Assembly: GCA_905178155.1 (NCBI GenBank)
Contig: CAJINV010000003.1
Coordinates: 3,251,319-3,315,318 of the forward strand
Source: Amoebophrya sp. A120
Lineage: Eukaryota; Sar; Dinophyceae; Syndiniales; Amoebophryaceae
Direction: 5' to 3'
Length of the DNA stretch: 64,000 bases
Under the pieces are notes generated by a model. That model ran no database searches. It saw only the letters and a program-made list of their open reading frames with translations, and had not been told where the DNA came from. Shown here one piece after another: positions 1 through 10,655 of the stretch (within the stretch, counting starts at the first letter, position 1; the number at the start of each line of letters is the position of its first letter). Position numbers and translations under genes: made by a program.

Positions 1-560
1 TTGTTATTGTTTTGCGATGAATCGGAAGAAATTAGTTTGGAACTGAAACACAGTGCGTGATGTTGCCTGTGGCCAAACAGCAACATAAAATTTTCCAATC
101 GCAATTAGAACATCAGATTCAAACATCTTTTTTCAGGACACCAAAATTCATGGACGGCCTCGCAGTAGATTTGCTGCTGCTCGTCTGTACTAGACATTCT
201 TTGCGAATGTCAACGAGTCGTTTTTTGTTTTTGCGCCAAGAGATATCGTCTGTGGTTTCGTTGGTTTGCTGATGCGGGAGATGAACCTACAAGAGAGGGG
301 GCGACACTGGTAGGTATAAAAACTGAGGGTAAAGAAGGGGCAGTTTTTTTTTGGTGTTGCACGAGGCGCGCCAGCGGGCGGGCGAAAGTATTTTTCCGTT
401 CAGTTTCTCTGGTTTCGTTGGAGCGTTCGCGGATGCCTTTCGTGTGGTGCGTGCGTATCAATAGGCAATTATATGCGCAAGAACAGCTGATTCTATATCG
501 ACACACACAAGAGTGGTAGTAGTTGTCGCATCATGTGCCGGCTAGCCAAATAAAGACACC
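1..560. other. Left-edge non-coding stretch upstream of the first gene
   Basis: I see no convincing coding sequence here. Short open frames exist on both strands (57-272 on +, 210-506 on -), but their translations are mixed and cysteine/arginine-scattered with no domain-like segment. The last ~100 bases before the ATG at 561 should hold the 5' leader of the next gene. No tRNA or other RNA gene was recognised. Confidence 0.5.
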
Positions 561-3500
561 ATGACCAACACCAATTCTGGGCGACATAATCGGAAGCAGC
601 CCGACCCGGCGGGCGTTCTTTCATCCCGAGGAGAGTACGGCGGAAAGAAATCGAGGTCGCGGGATTTGCAGGAGTCGAATCAATACCGAACGCAGTCTCC
701 GCCGCGGGTTTTGCGGATTGATCTCCAGATGCCAGACCAGGAGGTCCAGGAAAGGTTTCGGAGAACAAGCCGACGGTTGTCGCCGCGCCACCGCATTCAT
801 ATCGACGACAACTACCATTCCCCTCCTGAGAAGCCACTTCTGCAGCAGAACCACTCTTCAACGGCAAGCAGCGCGGGACCCTCCTCGAGAGGCACCCGAG
901 GCGTTATTCAAAGAGCTCCACCAGCTGCGGCCCGTATTGACCTGCTCGAAGACGACGACCATGATCATTTCTTCCCACCGCCCCGCGGAGAACAAGCGTC
1001 CTCCCAAAAGCAGAGCTACAACCCAATGCGAGAACAATCGCTCGGCACCGAATTATCTCGGCACCAGCGTGCGGGTAGTCCCTTCACGGGAGTCAAGCGC
1101 ACCGACCGCTACGACTATAATACGTCGTCTCGTTGGCACGAGCAACTGCATCAATACCACCAAAATCGGTTGCGCGGCGGAGGTGTTCCCGGGTACTACG
1201 CTTTTGCAGGATCATCATCCTCCGACCAGGATCAACATCCGCGGATGCTTCATCCGGCCGTGCTGCGGGAGGAGCACGAACGTAACCTGAGACAGTACGG
1301 TATCCCCGTGAAACAGCTGCCGCGCGACAAGTATGCGCACGTGAGGCCGGCCATCGACACGGGGCTGCACTTCGAGGAGAAACACAGCAATGCTTATCCG
1401 TCTGGACCACGCGCAACGAGTCCCTTCGACCTTCGAGGCCAACAAGCCTCGGAACACGGCTCTTCGGGTCGCGTTCCGAAGCAGTTCACTCCCGCACGCA
1501 ACCTGTCGAGCAAAAGTGGGAGGGCCAAGACCGCGGACCAAATTTATCTGGAGCGCATGAAGCGGAGTCGCCCAACTACGCAACAGAGCACACCTTCGGA
1601 TGCCGCTCGTGCGACCACCAACGTCAGAAGTGCGCGCGGTTCGAAGCCCGACCCGAAGGTGTTGTTGGCGAAAAACGCAAACATTGCGGTTGTCAGCGTG
1701 AACCTGCTGCGGGAAGAAGATTCCACTACCTCCAGTGCGGCACCTAAGCAGGTGCTGGTTTCGCGCAACGGGGTGGTGCCCCGAGACGAGATCGCGACGA
1801 GGAACAGGGGTGCCGCGTCGACGCCCGGTGTCGGTTCTACCGCAGGGTCGCAGGCCAGCAATTTTCGTCCGGCGCAAAAAGTGCCCCTCTTCGATGAGGA
1901 CGTGCTTAATAACGAGAATTTCGCAACTTCCTCCTTGCTGTCCCAGTCGCACGGAGTTTCCTCCGTTCGGGAGGTGGAACCGGTACAACTAGGGCTACCA
2001 ACACCTCTCTCTGGTGCTTCCGCCGCTCTCAGCAATGCTGTCCCACAAACTGCCAGGGACGAGCCGCGCTTCAAGGACTTGACACCGGCAGAACGCGAGA
2101 TCGTGGCAGCGCAACCAGCCTCGTACCCCGGTGCCGCCTACCCCGCTGCGGAGTACCTGCCCGCAGGCGCATTGACCGAAGAGCAACTCGAGCAGCAGGA
2201 ATTGCAGGACTGTATTTCCCGTTCGCAAGAGCGGTCCACCGCCGAACGCGGTCAGAAACGCGCTGGCGAACAAGAACGCGGGCCCCACAACAGCCATCGC
2301 AACGAGACGGCCCGAACGAAGAGCGATTTTTCGGTCAGCGAACGTGAAGTTGTTTCACAAAACGCGCCAGACGCGGTCGCTGCAAAGACAATCGCAAGGC
2401 GAGATACGGACGAGCGGAGCACAACTGGAGCTGATCCACCTCCGGGATCGGTCAGTACTCGTGTCAGTAACGGTGATGCCGTTGTTGCGGAGTTCATATC
2501 CAAGCTTGATTCAGACACCGCTCGAAAGATATCGATCTCTGCCGGACTCCCCGTAGTTCCCGGCGTGTCCAATGCTGACCCGGACTTTGTTCTGGGCTCG
2601 AGCTCGACTTCCGAAGGGCTCGGCGGACGGCATCAGACGCACAAATTCCACCAACAGCAGTTTCAGCAGCAAGAAGATTCCAATCGCGCACGGTCGATGT
2701 CGGGGGAGCGGCGGCGGGCTTCGCTCGGAACCAGTTGGGTACAGCAGAAGGATGTAGAGGGTTCTGCTTCGGCGGGAACCAAGGCATCATCTTTTTTGCG
2801 CAAAAGATCCTCGCTGCAAGTGGACCGGTCTCCCGCGGTTTCGACTTCCGGGAGTCGAACACCCGCACCACGGTTCGTGCCCGTGAGCGCCGGTCCGGTA
2901 CATGAACACATGCCGAGTGCACCAGCGTCTGCGCCGCGCGCTGGGGAACCGAACTCGACCAACAAGGCAGCGCATGTCGGAGATGCAGAATCTGGTGCAC
3001 TTGAAGACACTGGAGTCGTAGACGAGTCCGTGTCACCGTCCCCGCAACGGCGCTCGAAGGTCTTTTCGCCGCCCGTCCGGAAGAGCGGGGTCAAACAGCG
3101 CTCGATGGGGGCCTCGCGACCGTCTAAAGATCAGTATATGGCCGCTTCGTCTCGGACAAGCTCGAAAAATTCGTTTCCGTCGAGTGCGCACCTGAGCGCC
3201 GGAGGAAATAACGAGGATGCAGTCCCGTTCGCACAGCCATCAGTCGAGGCGGAGAAAGCGACAGCAAAGACGTCCGAAGCGGCGCATAGTGCGGCGGCCA
3301 ACTCGACCGAGCAAAACACCGAACAGCACAGACAGAATTACGCGGTGCCTGCTGGCTCGGGAATGGTAGGCGCGGCTGCCACCGGCCGGGACGATGTTGA
3401 CCCTAGTCGGCCCCGTGTAGACAGACGGGGCAGTTTGCAGCATCAGAAAAGTGAAAACTTGCAGCAGCTTTCCGCGAAGTATAAGAGACGGGGGAGTGCA

Positions 3501-3884
3501 GTTACAGCCACGACGCCCACGACTGGCCTTGCAACGGCGTCTACGTCATCGTCGTCCCGGCCTCCCGTGCCTGAAAATCATGCTAGTAGGGCGGCGATTC
3601 TTGGGAAGCAGCAGAAGGACCCGGGGACAGAGAAGAATCTGCAGAAGCACCAGAAGGCTCGTCGTGCCTCGGACGCGTTTGCAGTGCTTGAAAACAGCGG
3701 CTACAGAAGCCGCAGTTCGACGGAAGACTACTCTGCTGCGGGCAGAGCAAAGGCGGCGAATCGCATACCGCAACGTACACTAAACGGAGGCGCAGCGGCG
3801 GCACAAATTCGTTCTGGGATGCTCCCATCGTCTCCACGGCTTCTGGAAAACAATAGCAAAAACGGTACCTCTATCATCATTTGA
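561..3884 (+). CDS. Large disordered Ser/Arg/Ala/Gln-rich protein of unknown function
   Basis: A single uninterrupted frame of 1,107 codons opens at the ATG at 561 (context CACCATGACC) and closes with TGA at 3882. The product is low-complexity throughout: Ser, Arg, Ala, Pro and Gln dominate, with RS-type stretches, scattered acidic runs and no predicted membrane segment, signal peptide or recognisable domain. I do not recognise a family. The tail may not be the true C-terminus. An intron with a weak GT at 3865 and a strong polypyrimidine-AG at 4037 would join this frame in phase to the PH-domain gene downstream, giving one protein of about 1,539 residues. Against this, a consensus donor (GTAAGTA, from 3897) lies just after the stop. 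Length without stops and the GC-rich third positions support real coding; function is unknown. Confidence 0.75.
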   Translation: MTNTNSGRHNRKQPDPAGVLSSRGEYGGKKSRSRDLQESNQYRTQSPPRVLRIDLQMPDQEVQERFRRTSRRLSPRHRIHIDDNYHSPPEKPLLQQNHSSTASSAGPSSRGTRGVIQRAPPAAARIDLLEDDDHDHFFPPPRGEQASSQKQSYNPMREQSLGTELSRHQRAGSPFTGVKRTDRYDYNTSSRWHEQLHQYHQNRLRGGGVPGYYAFAGSSSSDQDQHPRMLHPAVLREEHERNLRQYGIPVKQLPRDKYAHVRPAIDTGLHFEEKHSNAYPSGPRATSPFDLRGQQASEHGSSGRVPKQFTPARNLSSKSGRAKTADQIYLERMKRSRPTTQQSTPSDAARATTNVRSARGSKPDPKVLLAKNANIAVVSVNLLREEDSTTSSAAPKQVLVSRNGVVPRDEIATRNRGAASTPGVGSTAGSQASNFRPAQKVPLFDEDVLNNENFATSSLLSQSHGVSSVREVEPVQLGLPTPLSGASAALSNAVPQTARDEPRFKDLTPAEREIVAAQPASYPGAAYPAAEYLPAGALTEEQLEQQELQDCISRSQERSTAERGQKRAGEQERGPHNSHRNETARTKSDFSVSEREVVSQNAPDAVAAKTIARRDTDERSTTGADPPPGSVSTRVSNGDAVVAEFISKLDSDTARKISISAGLPVVPGVSNADPDFVLGSSSTSEGLGGRHQTHKFHQQQFQQQEDSNRARSMSGERRRASLGTSWVQQKDVEGSASAGTKASSFLRKRSSLQVDRSPAVSTSGSRTPAPRFVPVSAGPVHEHMPSAPASAPRAGEPNSTNKAAHVGDAESGALEDTGVVDESVSPSPQRRSKVFSPPVRKSGVKQRSMGASRPSKDQYMAASSRTSSKNSFPSSAHLSAGGNNEDAVPFAQPSVEAEKATAKTSEAAHSAAANSTEQNTEQHRQNYAVPAGSGMVGAAATGRDDVDPSRPRVDRRGSLQHQKSENLQQLSAKYKRRGSAVTATTPTTGLATASTSSSSRPPVPENHASRAAILGKQQKDPGTEKNLQKHQKARRASDAFAVLENSGYRSRSSTEDYSAAGRAKAANRIPQRTLNGGAAAAQIRSGMLPSSPRLLENNSKNGTSIII

Positions 3885-4039
3885 TTCGCGGCAAACGTAA
3901 GTATACGGTTATGGTTCCACTTGCTGTATAGTTCATGACTCCGGCCGTCGCTGTGACGTTCAAGTCCGTCCTTTTCGCAACATTTGCAAATTTTCGTAAG
4001 TAGGATATGATGCATTTTATTTTCATCTCTATCTCAGGG

Positions 4040-5542
4040 ATGATTCCTGCGACTTCTTCGGACGACGCAATCCCGCCCTCACCAAGCGGTGGCTCGTCTT
4101 ACCACGCCCCGCGGTCGCGGAGCCGCAGCAACAGCCGCACCGTCGCGCCGGCAGATGATCGTTCCTTTGCGGAAAGCAGCGGGCACGAACGCACGAAATA
4201 CCAGACGCGCCTGGAGCTGTCCCTGCCAGATAGCCCGCGCAGCGGCCCGCCGATCCGCGAACCGTCGCCCACGAGCCCACGCGAGGTGGATAAAAAACAC
4301 GTTCGAGCAGATGCGTCATCTGACCCTCTTCTCGCAGAAAGAAAAGGAAATACAACAAGTGAAGACCCAGGCGGCCCGACGACATCTGCTTCGATCGGTC
4401 CAGCCACCACGACGCGAGCAGGTGCCTCACCGCCCCCTCTGATTCGCCGGAACATGACCGCGAGCCCGTTGTCCCCGGGCTCTTTGGAACTGTCTGCGTT
4501 TTCGATGTCCGACATGCACCAGGGAGATTTTTTCACCAAGTACGATCTCCACCAGCAGCGGAAGCGGCTTGTGTTCCTGCGTTTGGGGTACTTTCCCGAG
4601 TCTCGCGTACCCTTCCTGGAGTACTGGCCAACGCGGAAGCAGGGGGTGGGCAACGACCTAACAACCGGGATGAAGTCGCCTGCCGCGGGCGGGCTCTACA
4701 CACCGGCCATGAGCAGTTCCAGAGGTCGGGGGCAGCAGCAGCTCGACCGGTCTGGTACTACGAGCAGACCGTACCAACCAGCGGCGTCCTCACCGCGGAA
4801 CGGAGGAGGAACCATGGAAGCGGTGATGGAGGAGCGGCAGCCTTCGGGACTGGCGAAGTACACTGCTCAGGGGGCCCGGTATCGCCACAAAAACGTCACG
4901 CCCGTAGCTGCGTCCACGCCCGGCGCTACATCTTCAGCCTCAGCGCTGTCGTCCCGCCGCCGGCTGCGGTCACTCTCTGGCTGTTTTTCGAGCCGAGAGA
5001 CGAGCACCAGTGCGGGGTCGCTCTTTCGCAAAGTGCGCGTCATTCCGCTTTCCGAGCTCACGCACATCAACTTTGGCCCCAGCAGAAGCGTGCAGGACCG
5101 GTACGGGGCACTGCGGGAAGAGAATATCTTCCACCTGGTACTGTGCTTGCTTCGTCAACTTCAACTATTTTTCACTTTTTGCTTTTGGTGAAGAGTCCAT
5201 GATCCAATTGTTTCACCGATGCCGAAGTTCTTTTGCTGCACGTTTTAGGTAGCGAGCGATCTTATGCAAGCACTCTATCTTTTTCTTTCACTTTCAACGT
5301 CTAAATCTAATGCTAAAAATAAACAGCGTGTCACCACGCGGACCTACGATTTTGCCATCGACGGAGACGCGCAGACCTTAGGCTACTGGGTCGGATTTCT
5401 GCGGCGGCTGATGATGCCGGGGGAGCTGGAGTTGAACGAGCAAACCGAATACCTGCTGTTTCGCCGAGGCACGTTCGACGTAGTAGAAGACCAGGACCTT
5501 CCTCAGCATCTACAGTACATGTCTGAAAAGCATCGCCTTTAA
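4040..5542 (+). CDS. PH-domain protein (PLC-like PH), two exons
   Basis: Exon 1 runs to 5137 and exon 2 from 5327 to the TAA at 5540. The 189-base intron is GT-AG (CTG|GTACTG ... AAACAG|CGTGTC) and phase 0. The junction builds the second half of a PH domain: IPLSELTHINFG in exon 1, then FHL joined to RVTTRTYDF, then YWVGFLRRLM with the C-terminal helix tryptophan expected of PH folds, most like the phospholipase C type. Such domains bind phosphoinositides at membranes; that role is inferred from the family. A likely first strand (VFLRLGYFPESRVPFLEYW) lies about 135 residues earlier, so the domain appears split by a long Ser/Gly/Arg-rich insertion. The N-terminal ~170 residues are disordered. 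The ATG at 4040 follows TATCTCAG by two bases, so this AG is either a spliced-leader acceptor or the 3' end of an intron joining it to the preceding gene. The ATG at 4007 lies in the polypyrimidine tract and is probably not used. Confidence 0.7.
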
Positions 5543-6159
5543 AGCAGGTGTGCTCTTTTCTGGCAGGCTACCTGCAGGAGCATTCTCTCGTCCGATGATA
5601 CAAAAAGTCCACAAAGAGCAGCAAACTGTTTCTACCTCAGTCGTTTTCACCTTTGCCCAACCGGTCATGTGAGTTTCGTCATCGACCTACAAATGAACAT
5701 GTGGAGAAGCACGCTCCATTGTGACTGTACTGTCCTGGTCGGACTTCTCGAATAAGTTCTTGTGCTTGAGCTATCGACGAACATTACCTAGAATGGATGC
5801 AGTGAATGATGGCGCTAAGTCCTCGTCCTCGAGGTCTTCGCCAGAAAAAGATCGTTTTGCTGTTTTCGAAATCACGAAAAGTGTCATCTTCGTTGTCTGA
5901 GGGGGAGCAAAAGTCAGGTTTTGATACCGTAGGCGTGAAGATGTCTCACTACTTGAGCGTCGGCACTAGACGAAGTGGGAGCAGAGCGAAATTCGAGGTT
6001 GCAACCCGCTTGCGGATCGAGTAGGAACCAACTAGACGAACTTCTACAGTGACATTTTTAGTCTATTATACGAAGTTGAGAGTAGCACCAGTAGTTGTGA
6101 TGTTTCGCTAGCATTGACGACGCTGGGTCGTGTAGCACTGAGTGACTACAACCACGAAA
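5543..6159. other. Intergenic region between PH-protein and secreted-protein genes
   Basis: About 600 bases between two + strand genes. A 72-codon open frame at 5806-6024 has no domain-like features and I do not call it. The region should hold the 3' end of the upstream transcript and the leader of the next. No repeat or RNA gene was recognised. Confidence 0.5.
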
Positions 6160-9100
6160 ATGCGTTGCTTCGCACTTTTCATCTGGGTCCTGCTTCCCCT
6201 TGGTGCTACTGGGATCACAGCAAAGTCGGAAGATGAAGATTCTCTTGCAGGTGACGGTCACGGTACACGGATGGACATACCTGCAGATGCTGCAATGCAC
6301 GCTCCCGAAGAGGAAAATGTAGGGCAACAAGGAGCATCGGCCCTTTTGCGCGGCCGCCTTTCTACTGCAGCGACGGATCAGCATCCCGCTTCGCAAGCAC
6401 CTTTTTTGGAACAGGAGCAGAGACAGGAGACCGAGATAGACCCGCGGCAGGACCATCATGGTGGAGATGCTCTACTGGGAGCCAAGATCCGGCATCTTGC
6501 AGCGAGCGGCGTGCAGAATTTGCAGAGCTTTCTGGAGACCTTTGTCGGTACAGGGTCCCCAGCGACTGGTGCACAGCCGGTCCCCTCTCCGGAAAAACTG
6601 AACGGTCCTCCCTCCGCATCTGAAGCTGGCATGGACCAGCACAACGCAGGAACGTCTACCGCTTCCGCGGAGCAGCAAGCCGGCCTGGTAGAAATGCACC
6701 AGAAGACGAGCTACAAGTTGTTGCACCGGGATGAACGACAACATCAAAAAGACCTGCTTCAAGTCGATGTAAGCGATTTGCAAGTCACCTGCATTATTCC
6801 CGATCACCCTTTGAAGTGCAAAGCGATTGCGGGCACGGGGCTAGAGGCTACCTGCGACGAACCCTATTTGCACTTTACCAGCGATTTCCTTGTGAATTAC
6901 GAGCAGAATCGGTGCCTGGAGGTCGCCAGTTCCTTCTACTCCGTCGTTAGCTCGGGGGTGGCCGCCTCGACGGTGAGATTGGACTGGAGCTGCGGAGGGA
7001 CGCCGGACCACGCAACCGCTACCGTTCCCTTCAAACTCCCCAACGCGGACGATGAGAAGAAGAATCCAACGCATCTGGCCATCAAGCGGGTGACCGAGCC
7101 GGGAGTGATCTTCGACGAAAACAAAGTGTATCTGCAGCTGTACCACTGTTTGCCGGACTACGACCCCGACAATCTTCCGGACAGCGACGGCAGCGAAGAT
7201 CTTGCTCCTAATCCGTCCCCCAGTCCGTCCCCCAGTCCGTCCCCCAGTCCGTCTCCCAGTCCGTCCCCCAGTCCGTCTCCCAGTCCGTCCCCCAGTCCGT
7301 CTCCCACTCCGTCCCCCAGCCCGTCTCCCAGCCCGTCTCCCAGTCCGTCTCCCAGTCCGTCCCCCAGTCCGTCTCCCAGTCCGTCCCCCAGTCCGTCTCC
7401 CACTCCGTCCCCCAGCCCGTCTCCCAGTCCGTCTCCCAGTCCGTCTCCCAGTCCGTCTCCCAGTCCGTCCCCCAGTCCATCCCCCAGTCCGTCTCCCAGC
7501 CCGTCTTCCACCCCGTCTCCCACTCCGTCCCCAAGTCCGCCCTCGCCGTCTCCGAGTCCGAGCTCCTCGTCTAGCACGACTTCGAGTACGACCACGACCA
7601 CCACGACGACCACCTCTACTTCTACAACGACCACAACCTCGACCACGACGCCCGCGGTACCAGTGCAAAAGCGGGTGTACAAGGTCGCAGTGGGGCGGGC
7701 GGACGCAAGTCAGAGCTTGTACTCGTTCCTGTATGCAAACGGCCAGGAGTTGAAAAGCTCGGTCACTGAGGCATTAACGCGCTGGTTCGTAGCGTACGGC
7801 GGTTCCCACTTCACCGCTTCTGATATCACGTCCATATCCATGACGAAAGCCACCAGTGGAGGCAGCAACTTTGCCGCGCTGCAGGAACTTGTCAGTTCAT
7901 CGCAAGGAACGGTAGAAGATAAAAGTCGGGGACCAGAAAGAAGTGCTCGTGCAGAGAGCATCATGGAGGAGGAGGAGGAGGAGGTGACATCAGGATACAG
8001 CACCGTTGAAATGCAGAGCGGCAGGCGGGCATCCGAACTTGTGGACATCCACTTTAGCATCCAACCACGAACCCAGGCCGAGGCCGACGATTTGCTCGCT
8101 GTGTGGCCTTCCGAGGCAGACGGCGACAGCCCAGCCTCCGCGACCGGCAGCACTATTTTGCTCGCGTTTGTGCAAGAGGAAGTCAGCAAGACCAGTTTGG
8201 CGAACGATCTCACGGTGGTCGCTGCCGAGGATGCAACACCAACCACCACGACCAAGGCAAGCACGTCCACCACAACGTCGACGACCACTACATCCACGTC
8301 GACCACCACGACGACCACCACGACAACCACCACGACAACGACCACCACCACGACCACAACTACCACCACAACTTCCACCACCACAACTTTCACCACAACC
8401 ACGCCGCTACCACTGCAGACGCGCATGTTTACGGTCGGCATGGAACTGGATAACGGAGTGTACAACGGAAACCTGACGGAGTACCTGCGCAACACGACAA
8501 TCGCACAAATGAATGGCCTCTCGCTAGCCTTCGCCTGGGCTTTCGTTCATTGGTTCAACGACACGATCAGCGACCCCATGATTCACATGACGTCGATGAA
8601 CTTTTCGATGCATAGTAACGGTTCTTCCAATACAACGACGACAGCAGCAGCTCTGCAGGTGTCGACTTATAATTCATCGTTTTCTTTCGAGGAGCAATCT
8701 TATTTGACGATGGGAACAACGTCAACGGCGCAACTGGTCGACTCGATGTTTGACGTGCAGCCGCTCTCCGCATCCCAAGCGGACGCGCTGAATCAGGCCT
8801 GGCCATCGATGGATGAACAGTCCGGCGTAGACGGTGGCCCGCCGGCGGCGTCCTACGCCGACCTTTTTGATCGCGTAGAGGCCGAATTGCAGAAGAACGC
8901 CACTATAGCGAGCATACTGACACTACAGCATGCAGTGACCAACGCTAGTGCGGTGAATCAGAACACAACAACATCGACGACGACAACGACGACGACCACT
9001 TCGACAACGACGACGACGACCACTTCGACAATGACGAATACAACGACGACGACCACTTCGACAACAACATCGACGACGACTACCGTGACAAATACAACGA

Positions 9101-10251
9101 CCACTAGCACCACAACTACTAGCACAACATCGAGTACGAGTACGACGGTTACTACCACCACAACCACCAGCGCAACAACAACTTCTACCACCACAACATC
9201 AACCGCCACCGCGATCGATATCACGCCGGCGAACGGGACAGATGCCACCAGTATGGCAAGCGACTACGGGGACAAGCTCGCGGCCAACCTCTTGGACGGA
9301 AACTTCGACCACTTCGTACTACAATGAAAAATGCCCCCTCCCCATATCAAAACGGAAATCTGTGATGCAGATTTGTGGTCACAAATCAGCTCTGTGATGC
9401 TAGAAGGCAAAAGATGCGGACTGTCGTGCTGTCTAGTGTGGGAAAGCCTTGCAGCTCCCGGATGACAAAAGGCAACTGGAAGTGGGAAACAGCATGACAG
9501 ATTACCTGCGACTTAGGTCGCAGCTTCGTCTCTTGGCCTTCTAGCAATACAAGTCGATTTGTGTACTCAAATACAGCATCGGGCTGCTGACTGTTCCACC
9601 TCTTCCGAGTGCGATCATGTTACGCCTCACGCCTCAAATACAGCATCACAAATTCGCGCGTCTTCCGTTTCCGATATGGGGTGGGGGCTTTTTTCACTAT
9701 GATACTTCGCGAACACGGACAAGCACACGTGCCCGTTCGCGCAGATCGACCTGGGCGCTGAGATGACGGTGACGAGCGTGAATGTGACGTCGGCGCTGAA
9801 GGTAGGATGGATGCGGCGCATGTTCTTCGTTCGCGAGGACTGGAACGACGACGCTTGGGGCAGCGACGCGATGGATAGTAATGTGACAAGGGACCACGGA
9901 GTTCGTGTCATTGTCGCGTCAACGCCGCGGTCGAGTGCGGCCACCTGTAGCTACGCAGGGCAAACACACCACAAGTGTGCGAAGACAGCCGACGGGCCGG
10001 TCTGTCCGACTACACCCGCTGACGAAATTTGTGAAACGATCAAGTACGACAGTGGCGCAGGTGTGGCCCGCTTTGTTGCTAACACTGGTACCAGCGCCGA
10101 CTACGGCACGGCGACCTTCCACTGCGGCGGTGGGAAAACGGGCCGATACGTGGTGATAGAGAGTCCGGGAGCGCAGGTGGGCGAGTTGCGAACGCTGATG
10201 GCGAACGAAGTCAAGATCTACGGAACTAGTGCAACAAGTAATGCACGGTGA
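6160..10251 (+). CDS. Secreted mucin-like protein with two paralogous domains and a C-terminal F5/8C domain
   Basis: The reading frame starts at ATG 6160, giving a clear signal peptide (MRCFALFIWVLLPLGATG). Residues ~200-350 form a Cys-containing domain. Then come a Ser-Pro repeat (~351-467), a Thr-rich linker, a domain (~501-693), a Thr-rich linker (~697-748), a second copy-like domain (~750-930; shared pattern of a RWF/HWF motif, then LVD..F.VQP and a WPS motif), and a third Thr-rich linker. At 9316 the frame meets an inserted element. Removing the element plus one 5-bp duplication joins GACCACTTCG to CGAACACGG and continues in frame to TGA 10249. That completes an F5/8 type C/fucolectin-like domain (PFAQIDLGAEM early, GRYVVIESPG and EVKIYG at the end). 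Total 1,232 residues. Thr/Ser linkers suggest heavy O-glycosylation and an extracellular or surface, carbohydrate- or lipid-binding role (inference). Without splicing, the protein stops four codons after the insertion. Confidence 0.8.
7204..7560 (+). repeat. In-frame 12-bp Ser-Pro codon repeat
   Basis: About 25 tandem copies of a 12-base unit close to CCCAGTCCGTCT, encoding Ser-Pro-Ser-Pro inside the secreted protein. Variants are mainly C/T changes at third positions plus occasional Ser-to-Thr (ACT) changes. The opposite strand is also open, as a Gly-Asp-Gly-Leu string, but that is a shadow. Confidence 0.9.
9317..9704. mobile_element. Introner-like element with TIRs and 5-bp TSD (CTTCG)
   Basis: A 388-base insertion lies between direct duplications CTTCG at 9312-9316 and 9705-9709. 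The ends are imperfect inverted repeats: the left end reads TACTACAATGAAAAATGCC then CCCTCCCCATATC, and the right end read inward on the opposite strand has GTGAAAAAAGCCCCC then ACCCCATATC. Internal copies of TGTGATGC and GCATCACAAA match the other introners here. Excising element plus one TSD leaves one open frame and completes an F5/8C domain. No AG is available at the right boundary whichever TSD base is taken as the junction, so splicing would be non-canonical. It encodes no protein, so it is presumably mobilised in trans. Confidence 0.85.
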
Positions 10252-10655
10252 GATTCGAAAGAAAAATTGAAACAATAACAAACTGAAACTTGTTCTGCGT
10301 GTACGATGTCGATAAGGCACGGACGGATAACTCGATGAAAATCCGGCTACTTGAACTTTTCCAATGTACGATGCTGAACTTCTTGTTACCACCGAGGAAC
10401 GATTTGATTCGAGAATGAAAATGCAAAGAAAATATTTTGAATTTTAGAGCTATTTTCTCCGCGAAAAATTCTGACTCGTTGAAAGAGTTCAAATCTAGAG
10501 GACGAAGAATTTCCGCAAGGACACAATCTTTAGGCTCAACATTAGATCGGTCGCGGTTGAGATTTGATTGTTCGAGCGCATAAATATCATTTGTTTTACC
10601 GGAACGATACCTAGTTATTTAGAACCCGAGGTACTATCAGCGCGCCTAGTCCACC
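10252..10655. other. Intergenic region between secreted protein and dehydrogenase genes
   Basis: About 400 bases, more AT-rich than the flanking genes. Only short, unconvincing open frames occur. It separates two genes in the same direction. No structured repeat was noticed. Confidence 0.5.

Noticed and set aside
7158-7682. Antisense Gly-Asp-Gly-Leu frame opposite the Ser-Pro region
   Set aside because: It is the complement shadow of the 12-base Ser-Pro codon repeat; the + frame has a signal peptide and downstream domains.
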